Source: Helicostylum pulchrum
Taxonomy: Eukaryota > Mucoromycota > Mucoromycetes > Mucorales > Mucoraceae
Direction: 5' to 3'
Assembly: GCA_025677825.1 (NCBI GenBank)
Contig: JAIXMO010000032.1
Location: 124,001-188,000, forward strand
Length of the DNA stretch: 64,000 nucleotides
The notes under the pieces are model-generated. The model worked only from the letters and a program-made list of their open reading frames with translations, was not told the origin of the DNA and searched no databases. The position numbers and the translations under genes were made by a program. Positions 24,766-34,971 of this stretch are shown one piece after another (positions within the stretch are counted from its first letter, which is position 1; each line of letters opens with the position of its first letter).

Positions 24766-25275
24766 CTTTTTTTTTTAATGTATATAAAAAGTGTGGGGAG
24801 TTGGTAAAGGAAGAGAGAAAAAAGTGAAAATAAGTCAAGCTGGGGTCAAATTCGTCCCTCCACCCTGATGCTTACGTCATAACTAATGTTGCTTCGGCAC
24901 ACGTTAACTGTGTGTACACTCCATCACTCTGAACAACACGTCTATAGTATATATTCTATTATAGAGGCGTTAGATTTGATCTTTCAAAACAGTAGAAACT
25001 TTTAAAAAAAAGGTAAATTTGTCTCGCAATTGCAAGTTAACCCCCTAAACTGATCATACATATTTAATCCTACACTATGTGTAATCGGATAATTTATAAA
25101 AAAAAAACGATTAAAGCGTGCGTGTTATTTGTGTGTATGTATATAAAGTGTGATCTTTTTTAGTTTTTTTTTTTTTCTTTTATTTATTTATATTTATAAT
25201 GGAATGAAGTTATGAAAAGAAAGGGTTATACAAAAAAAAGTTGTTATAGTTCTAAGATTATAAAAAAAAATCGAT
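24766..25275. other. Intergenic spacer, COX6 promoter side
   Basis: About 510 bp between the COX6 start and the GDH stop, both minus strand. No ORF or RNA gene is recognised. Several A runs, and a T run near 25160, are the only features. Confidence 0.6.
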
Positions 25276-27206
25276 TTAGTGCATGAAGAGCATACCAGAT
25301 CCTTCATAGACAGCAGCAATCTTTTGGATAGCATTTACATAAGCAGCAGTACGGAAATCGACCTTCTTAAGGTTAGCAGTTTGTCTAGTTTCTTGACAAG
25401 CTTGAATCATGGTATCTTCAAGACCAGAGTAAACTAAATCAGCTTCTTCAGCGCCGTGTACAATAGCCTTACGCTCAGCTTCAGTTAAGGAGCGACCGGC
25501 GTTTTCCTCAACAAGAGCTACAACCTTGGATCTAGCACGTTCATCCCACTTCTTATTCATACGACCGAAACGAACATGAGACAAGTTCTTGAGCCATTCA
25601 AAATATGAGACGGTGACACCACCAGCATTCAAGAGTAAATCAGGAATGACAATTCTACCAGAGGCTTCGAGAGCTTCATGAGCATCAGGGGTGACGGGAC
25701 CGTTAGCACCTTCGCCAATCACCTTGGCCTTAATGTTAGCGACGTTACGCATACCAATTTGACGTTCAAGAGCAGCAGGGATAAGAATATCGCACTCAAC
25801 TTCAAGAATCTTTGTGGATTCATCAAGAATAGTAGCTGTGCTAGAATAACCACGGAAAGTGTGGTTAGCACGATAATACTTGTGAAGGTCTTCAATGTTT
25901 AAACCGTTAGGATCATAGATGGCACAATCTCTCTCTCCGATACCAACAACCTTGGCACCATCTTCTTCAAAAAATTTAGCGGCATGATAACCAACGTTAC
26001 CGAAACCTTGCACGACGACTGTACGATCAGACATTTCGGCGCTAAGACCGGTCTTTTTTTGAACTTCGGGGTAACTAAGGAATTCACGAATACCATAAAA
26101 GACACCCAAACCAGTAGCTTCGTTACGACCACGAACACCACCCATAGATAAAGGCTTACCAGTAACACAAGCAGCAGCGTTAACATCACCAACGTTGAAT
26201 TGAGCGTAGGTATCCATAATCCAGGCCATTTCTCTGGGACCAGTACCAACATCAGGAGCAGGAACATCGAGACCTTTTTTATAGAGAGAAAGAAAAGATA
26301 TGTTAGTTTAAAACAATTTAAAAAAGGATTATTTTTTTTATAGATAAGCATACCAGGACCGATAAACTTCTTTTGGCATAATTCCATAGTATAACGACGA
26401 GTAATTCTTTCTAATTGAGCAACGGTATACTTGCTAGGATCGATTTTAATACCACCCTTGGCACCACCGACTATTTAAAGATAAATTAATACTCCCTACT
26501 TTTTTTTTTAAAAAAAAAACGCGAAATTAACTTACAAGGAACATCAACAACGGCACACTTGTAGGTCATAAGAGAAGCCAAAGCTAAAATAATAATAATA
26601 AAACTCCCGTAAATAAAGATAACCTTTTTTTTTCTGTGCAACAAAAACGCGTTTACCTTCAACTTCTTGTAAATCAACTTCTTCAGAGAAACGAATACCA
26701 CCTTTAACGGGTAAACGATGACGAGAATGTTGAGCACGATAACCTGAAATACACATTTTGATCAGTTTAATCGTCATTTTAATTAACTGAAAAAAATATT
26801 ACCCTCAATGACTTCATATTTGCCGTTTTCAACTTCAATAGGGAAAGTGACACGAAGAACACTGTCAACAGCGCGAAGATGTGCAAGAGTGTGAGTTTGA
26901 ACTTCACTCAAGCTGGCAGCATGATCATAATACTTTTCAACGGATTGTAAGAAACTAGGCTCTTCGTTACTACAAGCGACTTGAGTAGCGTCTAAGGAAA
27001 GAGGAGTTAATTAGTTGGTATTTTATATCTGATTATATTTAGATAGATGCTTACGTGTAGTCAAGAATCTTGCTGTTAAAGGAAAAGCAGCTCTGTTAAA
27101 GGTAGCTAAAGGACGAGCAGTGGCACTATATATTCAATTAATATCAATTGGTTTTTATTTAAAAAAAAGAATAAACTTACGGCAAACGCTTCAAAAGAAA
27201 GGCCAT
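25276..27206 (-). CDS. Mitochondrial glutamate dehydrogenase, GLUD1 type
   Basis: Seven exons: 27181-27206, 27055-27125, 26803-26991, 26657-26743, 26536-26583, 26354-26470, 25276-26273, giving 511 aa. A basic presequence ([21 protein letters not shown]) precedes the fold. Catalytic signatures are [23 protein letters not shown] with the catalytic lysine, and [14 protein letters not shown]. The coenzyme domain has VQGFGNVG. The C-terminal half aligns in character with animal GLUD1-type hexameric enzymes rather than with yeast NADP-GDH (about 450 aa, no presequence) or the large (about 1000 aa) fungal NAD-GDH. It interconverts glutamate and 2-oxoglutarate in the matrix. Coenzyme preference is not decidable by eye. 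Intron 6 ends in AAG. Confidence 0.94.
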
Positions 27207-28725
27207 TTTTTTTAATTAATATATGTATAAAGAGAAAAAAAAAAGAAATCGAAAAAAGGGGACAAGTATTTATAATAAATAAAAAAACTCGGATAAAACG
27301 GGAATGGACCAAATAACAAATAACAATACTTGCATTGTGACTGGAGGAGTTTTTTTTTTTTTTTTGTCTTTTTTTTGTCTCCACATTTGGTAGTAATGTT
27401 TAATACCTATCTTGTATGATATTTTTTTTAAGTTTTTTCTTCGTTTTTTAGAGTGGAAGAAAACGGAAAGCTTTTTTTTTTCAAAAAAAAAATGCTACAG
27501 AAAACGCATTTTTTACTATAAACAGTATGTTTGTCTTACGCGTGGGAATTCATTTACTATTTATTTAATTTGTTCCTCTCACGAGGCAGTAGATGATACT
27601 TGAACAAAAAGTGAATGTTTGAAGATTATTTCTATTTAGGTTTTTTTGGTGTTCAGAATGTTATCTATCATCCCCGCCCAGTTATCTTATTTATTACCAT
27701 TATTAGAACAGGGTATAATTCAAAAAGCTATTTCGAAACAAAAACAAAATTGGATCTTTTTGGCCAATGATAAACCCCAGTGATTATCTACTTCGAAACA
27801 TCCAACTTACTTATCCCCCCTGCTTTTTTCTTTTGAGTAGTAAAGTCAATTGGTATATTTTAATCAGGGCATACTTTATTATGTTGCCTCGCCACATTAT
27901 AATTTGGTAAGCGGAATTCTTTTTTTGTGTGAGTAAAAAAAAATGTTATCTATTTTCCTTTCGCCAAAAGTCGGCAACATATTAATTAAAGATCGATTAC
28001 CTTTTTTTAGAAAAACTCCCTTGAAAGGTAAGCCTTTAGTTAAGCTTTACTTGTTACACATGACATATACTTTCTGTCGAGGAAGGATCATACATTAAGA
28101 CTTTCTAACAAACAAACAACGACTGATTTTATTGATGCCATCACATTATTCTTAACATATTAGTAATATTCAACTGTGTACTACATTAGCGATAGAACCA
28201 CAAGAAAAAGAAAATTCCTTTCAACAGCGCTATATTCTGATAAAAAAGATTACAACCAGATATTGGGATGCTGTATTTAAATATAAAAATTGATGATCTC
28301 GATATGATACCAAGATTTTTTTTTTATTCATGTATACATCTTCTTCTTTTTTTTTATGGCGTTACTCGGATTACAGAAAGAAGAAGAAGAAAAAAAGAGT
28401 GCCTGATTTATTTACGCTAGTAACACATATTTTATCAAATACGAATAAGCGAGTTTCATCTAATCGCATTTAATCTTGATTTATGCTACTACATCACATG
28501 CAAATTACCTGCATTCGTACCGACCTTTTTCGTCCAAATCGTGTCGCATAAAAAAAATTAAAGCGTCGCACAATTGAGGGGAAGTAGGATTGTATAAAAC
28601 TTAATGAGAAAACATACAATTGTCTCTGAAAAAAAGATTTGCAAGTTCCTTAAATACGGAACATAAAGAAAAAAAAGCGAAGTATAGAATCATTGTTAGA
28701 TGGAGATAGATGGATCCAATTGCGG

Positions 28726-28853
28726 CTAAAAAAAAGGGCAAATTCAATTACTGCCCACTTAATCACTGCTAAAAGAAAAAGGCATATTCAATCACTACTA
28801 AAAAAAAAGGTACACCCAGCTACTGCTAAATAAAAAGGTTACTTCAATCGCGT
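28726..28853. repeat. Degenerate ~28-nt tandem repeat, four copies
   Basis: Four units begin with CTAAA plus an A-rich run, then GG, then a segment like ATTCAATCACT. They start near 28726, 28769, 28798 and 28826 (spacings 43, 29 and 28). Units 2 and 3 are the most regular; unit 1 is followed by an extra partial unit. The repeat is visible by eye, but no function is known. Confidence 0.6.
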
Positions 28854-30005
28854 CTGTTTAACTATAACGCGATATACATTATGATACCTTTTTTTTTCTG
28901 CCGCGCCCGTTTTGACAAAAAGGGTATATTTGCTCTTGGCCCTTCATAAACCTTTTTACCACTCTTCCTCTATATGTGGTAATGATAACAGATTCACCTA
29001 TATGGTTATTTAGGTTACGTTTTTGAATTTTAAGTTATTATTTTCGGGTGCGATAATTAAAAGATCGGGATATCATTAATTAAACTCTCCTTTAACCCAT
29101 ACGTACGTATTACTATTTGTCGTAATTTTCCAATCTTTTTTAGTAGTCGGATGACACCTTTTTAACATCGGTTTCTTAATTTGATAAACAAAAAATACTC
29201 GTATTACATAAATTTGCTTCTTTATCAGTATATACCCAAAAACTATAAACAAAAAACGTTTGTACCAAACTTAAAATATCTGCCAAAATTAAAAAATATA
29301 AAGAGGGGATGTTTTTTTTCTTTTTTCTGGAAGTAAGAAATGATTTGTTTATTTACGTTTTTTTTTTTTCGTTTAAGGGTACTACAAACATATCTATTAT
29401 CCTTTTTTTCAGTAGCCTGAAAAAATCGGAATTAAAAAAAAATGTAACAATTGATAAATGTAGATTACAAAGATTATTACATATGAACACATATATATTC
29501 ATGCTAACCAATAATCGTAGGTGTACAAGATGAAATAGATCGGTCTTTTTAAAGATAAGTAGAATCAGCTATTACCTTTATAATTCTCATCAAGTTACTT
29601 ATATCAGTTCGCAATCGTCAGAGAATAAACGTTATTGACATTCTTTTCTAACTATCGTTGTGTCAGATCTAAGACGACCCTGATTTCTTTTTTTATTCTT
29701 ATTATTAAAACTGAGCGTTATCAGTTACACTTGTAGGATTTTCGAGTTACCGGGGATAATTAAAAAAAGAATTCATACATTAAAATATTAAATAGATTAC
29801 AAAACTATCAAATGTTATGTATCACTCCAATACAGATCATAAAAGCTTTAATTTATTTTTGCTTATCTATACCTGACTTATACTTTTCTTTTCTGTCATT
29901 AGTAATCTTAATAACCATTATATAAAATAAACCCAATTGTAACCTCTTCGTTTTAACAATAGGAAGGAACCGTGTAACGGTTACACCAACTACACACACC
30001 TCTTG

Positions 30006-30029
30006 TAAGAGCAAAAAATCAAAAAGAAA
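30006..30029 (-). terminator. RNA polymerase III terminator of tRNA-His
   Basis: Reading the minus strand past the discriminator base gives TTTCTTTTTGATTTTTTGC, with T5 and T6 runs typical of pol III termination. Confidence 0.75.
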
Positions 30030-30100
30030 TGCTGGTAGCAGGAATCGAACCTGCGTCGACGCGGCCACAACACGATGTACTGCCACTATACTATACCAGC
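30030..30100 (-). tRNA. tRNA-His (anticodon GTG)
   Basis: The 71-nt minus-strand sequence folds as a cloverleaf. The acceptor arms GCTGGTA and TACCAGC are perfectly complementary, the D stem is GTAT/GTAC, the anticodon loop is TTGTGGC (anticodon GTG) and the T arm is GCAGG-TTCGATT-CCTGC. The discriminator is A73, as usual for eukaryotic tRNA-His; G-1 is added after transcription. The B box GGTTCGATTCC is intact. A T-rich stretch directly downstream should terminate RNA polymerase III. There is no intron. Pair 27:43 is a U-U mismatch. Confidence 0.94.
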
Positions 30101-30156
30101 TTTTTAGATGAAAAATATGACCAAAAATATTATTTTATTCAAATAATTTTTTAAAC

Positions 30157-30182
30157 ACGTGATATACACGTGAATATCACGT
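30157..30182. repeat. Inverted repeat with CACGTG cores
   Basis: The arms ACGTGATAT and ATATCACGT are exact 9-bp reverse complements flanking an 8-bp centre. CACGTG (E-box palindrome) occurs at 30156-30161 and again in the centre at 30167-30172. It lies 57 bp upstream of the tRNA 5' end. Confidence 0.7.
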
Positions 30183-31288
30183 TTGTAATATGATTTGATT
30201 GGTCAATATTCCTTTGACTTTAATAATTTCCGTGAAATAAACCGCTGCAATATTGCGAATTACGAGAAAAATACAAGATTTCAGTACTCGTTTCTATTTC
30301 TACGATACAAAGATCCCAAAGCCATTGTATTCACTTTTTTTTTAAAAAACAAAAAGAAGTTTTCAGTAACCTTAAATCAAAGAACTTTTTATTTTTTTTT
30401 GTTTATTTTATACTAAAGTCAACTAAACAACCATTGTGAACAATTAATTAAAAACTTTAAACTAACAACGCCCCTCTTTTTTTAAGAATGGCCCAACTTT
30501 GTATAGCAGAATTTCACGTTAAGTATATACTATTGGTGGGGGTTTTATTTATACGTTTGTTAGCAATAAAAATGATTAATACAGTACGTAATTTTAATCT
30601 GTAACATACAAAGATTACGCTACACGCATACCCACATGTCATTTTTTTTTAATAAAAAAAAAACTATCTTGAAACATGTCTAATACAATAGCCTGTCAAA
30701 AGTGTTAAAAAAAAGGGGATCTTCATGGATTCAAATAAGCTTAAAACAGTTTAGTTGCTAAAATCTAACGCCTCTTTTTTTTTAAAAAAATAAATAAGTT
30801 GCATAAAATCTCGTATGAAACCAGGAATAAGTCAAGATAAATATTCCATACGGCGTATCACTTTACCCAGTAAGGGGGTATTTTTTATTTGATTAGGTAA
30901 ATCAAATAATAATGATAAAATGAACATTTCTCGTAAACATCCGATCGAAAACAACAGCCTTTTCCGGAGAAATATGATATCCCATTACTGCTAAATAAAC
31001 TCCGAATTGTGAATTTGACTCAGTGAATGTTTGGTAAAAAACGGACCGCAATAAAATTAACTTGGTGGTGTTCTAATAACAAAAGAATGCCCATTGTACT
31101 ATAGTTTAGGGTTATCCATAAACCATTAGAAGAAGAAAAGAAAAAGTGACGCAAAAAAAACACTAAAGGAAAATTCTTAGTTCCCAAGGTTAAAAATTAT
31201 CCTACCTAAAGAAAAAAAAAAATTAAATTCTACTCTGGTTTAAAACCAAACCTTTACGATAACAAATAACACACTTCAAAAATAACAC

Positions 31289-31296
31289 TATAAATA
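31289..31296 (+). promoter_or_regulatory. Probable TATA box
   Basis: TATAAATA lies 105 bp upstream of the ATG of the secreted Asp/His-rich protein gene. It is followed by a pyrimidine-rich leader with CATCTTCA-type stretches. Confidence 0.55.
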
Positions 31297-31400
31297 TGAC
31301 AGGAATTTATGTACAATTCCAATTTTTTTCTATATACATCTTCATTATCTCAAACATCTCTCTTTTACATCTTCATACTTTTTAACTTTTTATAAAAAAA

Positions 31401-31988
31401 ATGCGTTTTACTCTTTCTTTGATCTCTATCGCCCTTTTGGCTTCTGCTGTTACAGCCGCACCTGCTTCTGCCTCTGCCTCTGCTTCCGCCTCTCAATCGG
31501 TCTCACTCCAAGCTGCTCCTAGCGCTCTTGAATTGGAAGGATCTCCTCTTGATCTTGAGGAATTCACCAACAACTTGAAAAAGCGTTACGCTGACGATGA
31601 TGATGATGATGATGATGAGGAGGAGGATGACCACAAGAAGGATCACGATGATGATGATGATGATGAGGATGACCACAAGCACGATCACGATGATGATGAT
31701 GATGATGATGATGATGAGGATGATTATCATCATCACAAGCACGATGGCGGTAACAAGTGGGGTGGTGGTGGTGGTGGTGGAAAGAAGAACTGGTACATTT
31801 ACCAAACCGTTACTGCTTCTCCCCCTCCTCCCGCTTCCAGCTCCAGTAATGATAGCCCTGATATTACTTCCACCATTAATGAACCTGATTCAACCACTAC
31901 CTCTTTCACCACCACAACTACTGGTACCACTGTTATCAGAGTCGTCAGCGGAACTGGTCTCCTCTCTTTACCTTTCTTGACTATTTAA
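31401..31988 (+). CDS. Secreted Asp/His-rich acidic protein
   Basis: Single exon, 195 aa. A clear signal peptide (MRFTLSLISIALLASAVTAA) is followed by an Ala/Ser repeat, then KKRYAD, where the KR pair is a likely Kex2 site. The next segment (about residues 65-117) is almost entirely Asp, Glu, Lys and His. After it come a Gly run (GGGGGGG), a short aromatic patch (KKNWYIYQTV), a Pro run and a Thr/Ser-rich stalk. The C-terminus is weakly hydrophobic (GLLSLPFLTI) and could be a short GPI signal. The Asp/His composition suggests binding of divalent metals or of mineral or polycationic cell-wall polymers such as chitosan. That is inference; no family is recognised. Confidence 0.85.
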   Translation: MRFTLSLISIALLASAVTAAPASASASASASQSVSLQAAPSALELEGSPLDLEEFTNNLKKRYADDDDDDDDEEEDDHKKDHDDDDDDEDDHKHDHDDDDDDDDDEDDYHHHKHDGGNKWGGGGGGGKKNWYIYQTVTASPPPPASSSSNDSPDITSTINEPDSTTTSFTTTTTGTTVIRVVSGTGLLSLPFLTI

Positions 31989-32250
31989 AAAAAAAATATA
32001 CTTTTTTCTTTTACCACTCACTTAGACTATTAGATTTTTTATTATTACTTTACTACTTATTAAAAAAAAACCCCAGTTTCATACACTAAAATAAAATATA
32101 TATTTTGATTTAACTTATTTTCCTGTGGCCAATTTATTCTTAGTCAAAATTTCAAAAAAAATAAATATCTGACCCCCAAAAAATAATATTTACTGATAGA
32201 TAGTAGATAGGTAGAGAGAGAAAATATAGTACATGTGAATCGTTTTTTTT

Positions 32251-33730
32251 TTAAAATACGTAAGGAATAAAAATATACGGTACTCTTTCACAATACTTTT
32301 CCCAATCACCTCCATACTTTTTAGCACACCTTTCCATATCTCTCGATACGCGATGCACCAACACACATAAAAAGAAGCAAAAATAAAAGTACGGTAAAAA
32401 AGAATCAAATCCAGTAATTAAACCCCAAGAGATAGCCATCGTTAAATCTGCGGTGTAGTGAGGCTTTCTGCAAATACCCCACCACCCTGAAGTCAATAAT
32501 AAATTACCGTGCTCAGTTCGGATATAGGTTGGGTTGCGAATATGACCCCAAGGTAATTGAGGAAATGCGTTACGAGCAATAAAAGATCCGTTTTGTTCCA
32601 TGCGAAATCGGTTCTTTTGTGAGTTGCCCGTATCAAAGATATAATACGCCAACAGTAATATGGAGAATAATGCTGTAGTGTAGATTATATTATGAGTGAT
32701 AGCACGTCCCGTAGTTAATTGGTATTTCATCAAATAAATAGAAGAATAACAGTAAGTAAATGGCACACCTGCCATATTCCAAAAGATCAACATAAACCCA
32801 TCTTTTTCATAAAAGATATCCCATGAAGTCGGTATACACTCTTCTCCTTTTTGGCACGCATTGACATACAAGAAATGAGCCAAGACCATAAACACAGCTG
32901 GTGCTGTGACTGTACCATAGGTCTCATACTGTTTTAACAGACAAGACAAGGAAAGATAGAACAAGACAGGCCAAGGCAATCTGATTTCAGCCCACATTTT
33001 AAGATCGACTGGTCCAATTCTGGGGTTTAAGCAAGATCCCATAAAATAATCATACACAAAATTACCAGACATACGATGTGTTTGACGGTTCAAGATGCCC
33101 GATACATATACTAAAGTGGACATGGTGAAACCCCAGATGATAGCTACCGTCATCAGTTCTCCGAAATGGTCCACGATATGTGTTAATCTAAAGAGGCCAC
33201 TGACATGACATACAAACGAAACAAATAATGTCAAGTACCATGAAGACAGACCATTACATAAATATTTAAGCTAAATAAATAAATTAATAAATACAAAATC
33301 TCCTTTCTTTAAAGATGTTAAAACTTACTCTTTCACCATTTAATGAAGGAATAGGTAAACCTTCGACAACTGGTCCAGGCATACAATACGCCAACGCAAA
33401 CGAAAATGCAACATAGCCCATATATACTTGCGTAGCCCATAAGGAAGGATAAGCGCCTACTTTAACTTTATTCCAAATTTCATTGACAATCCAAGGCTTT
33501 ACTTGTAAAAGACCAGTAGGATAGATTAATCTACCTTGATGGTATTCAAGACAAACCCAGAAGTAATACATTAAACAAGGAAACCCGACCATCATAGCGC
33601 ATACCCCGATAGGACCTCCAAACTCATAATGCACTTCATTATCTATTTTGACATCCAGTTTTGTCACCTTTTGTTTAAATAGAGGAACTCCATTTTTATT
33701 TCTTTCTTGTAATAATGTTTCTTTTGACAT
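32251..33730 (-). CDS. ERG4: Delta(24(24-1)) sterol reductase ERG4
   Basis: Two exons, 33329-33730 and 32251-33270, giving 473 aa, the same length as yeast Erg4. The polytopic membrane protein contains the family signatures NFVYDYFMGSCLNPRIG, GFMLIFWNMAGVPFTYCYSSIYL and LPWGHIRNPTYI. It also has the C-terminal GWWGICRKPHYTADL block and a final stretch RVPYIFIPYVF. It catalyses the last step of ergosterol synthesis, NADPH reduction of the side-chain double bond, in the ER. The signatures favour ERG4 over the related C-14 reductase ERG24. It is convergent with the acidic secreted-protein gene. Confidence 0.94.
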
Positions 33731-33909
33731 GTTTTAGAAATAAAAAAAAAGAAACAAGAAACCTGTTTTTTGTTAACGCACTTTTTATACACGGGAAAAA
33801 TAAAAATGACGCATGCGACGATAAGGCGCATTTTTTTTTTGTGATATTAAACATGTTGTTGTATGCATTACGATTGAAAAAAGATTACATTGTGTTGTTA
33901 AAAAACAAG

Positions 33910-34757
33910 TCATTTATTAAACAAATAATCAAAAAAAGAGTTTTGAGGCATGATCCAGTCTGCCGCATCTAAATAATTGATCTCTTTTGAACCTTTTGTG
34001 ATATAATCCGTGTATGCAGGATGAAAAATAAATGTTGTACGTATATTTTGATCATTTGTTTCACCTTGTATAAATAATTAGCAAAACGCATGAATAATTT
34101 TGCTGCAAAATGCATACTTACTAAAAGATTCCAACCCGTAATACTGACTTAAAGTATGTACAACGTAACGTTCAAATTGATTGTTAGATGCAATTTGTAA
34201 ACATACATTATCCAACTCTTCTAAGTTATCTAACCAAGCATCGATAAACTCCATCAACATGGATTCAAACTTGCTTACTAAACCTTGTGAGATGTGTGTC
34301 TTTTTTAAGTCGTGTCTAATATGTCTATTCAAAATTGTAGGTACGATATGTTGAGGTCTCGACTTTATCGTTGTATCTTGTTCTAAAATAAGAGTATCAT
34401 GATGCTTATAAATATAACCAGGTGGACGAAGGTCTTCAGCATACAAAACTGCTTGTGGATGATCTGAGAAGTTGTCTACAAAAATAATTATATTATGAAT
34501 ACACTTTTTTGTTTTTGTTTTTATTTTTTTTGGCTTTTTGCTTTATACTTACTATTCACCCATCGCTTACGACGACGACTTGTTTCACTTCCTACGTTAA
34601 GTCTTCTTGACTTTACAGAAGGTGGTGCTGCCTTCTTTTCTTTTTTAATTGGTTCTTGTTCTGGTTTAACACCTAATAATTGAGCCCTTTGCCTTTGAAT
34701 GGCTTCCCAATGAGCAGTTGAATGAACAAAAATAACTGTGGATTGTGGGCTATGCAT
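33910..34757 (-). CDS. R3H-domain protein with R3H-associated N-terminus
   Basis: Three exons: 34553-34757, 34122-34475, 33910-34064, giving 237 aa. The N-terminal block (HWEAIQRQRAQLLGV, SRRRKRWVNNNFSDHP, LYAEDLRPPGY) resembles the R3H-associated N-terminal domain of small eukaryotic R3H proteins. The centre (LVSKFESMLMEFIDAWLD, then RYVVHTLSQYYGLESFS) fits an R3H single-stranded nucleic-acid-binding domain. The last exon adds RTTFIFHPAYTDYI and ends FDYLFNK. The second intron must use an AAG acceptor (34066-34065); an upstream CAG acceptor would give a different C-terminus. Cellular role is unknown. It is head to head with the EF-hand gene (about 215 bp). Confidence 0.8.
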
Positions 34758-34889
34758 GGAGAGAAAAAAAAAGATAAGGTATTTTCCCCCATGAAAAACA
34801 GAAAAAAAAATGGATTTTGACTGAGACCGAATTACCACAGAACGAAAAACCAGGTACTGTTGTCATGTGCAACATATGGTAATAGGAGG

Positions 34890-34909
34890 TGTGTGTGTGT
34901 GTGTGTGTG
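34890..34909. repeat. (GT)n microsatellite in the R3H/EF-hand shared promoter
   Basis: About ten GT units lie between two divergent start codons. Confidence 0.85.
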
Positions 34910-34971
34910 AAAGAGTTTTTTCTCTTTTCCTTTTCCTCTTTTTTATTTATTCTTTAATTTTTTTTAGTACT

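Larger units (their letters stand above)
27207..30029. other. Long intergenic spacer (2.8 kb)
   Basis: This runs from the GDH start to the tRNA-His gene. It is AT-rich, stop-dense in all frames, with no transposon or rRNA signature. It includes the degenerate tandem repeat at 28726-28853. The first several hundred bases should include the GDH promoter. Confidence 0.55.
30101..31400. other. Intergenic spacer between tRNA-His and the Asp/His-rich protein gene
   Basis: 1.3 kb, AT-rich, without ORFs of note. It contains the CACGTG-bearing inverted repeat at 30157-30182 near the tRNA and a TATA box at 31289-31296 near the next gene. Confidence 0.6.

Noticed and set aside
27106..27603. Short ORFs around the GDH start
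   Set aside because: They are made of Phe/Lys/Leu codons from T and A runs, typical of translated AT-rich spacer.
31503..31980. Two ORFs made of Ile or Met/Arg runs on either strand
   Set aside because: Both are frame shadows of the GAT-repeat block of the secreted Asp/His protein.
34066..34120. CAG acceptor near 34109 for the last exon of the R3H gene
   Set aside because: It gives a frame that does not read the protein-like C-terminus; the AAG acceptor 10-15 nt after a GCTAAT branch site does.
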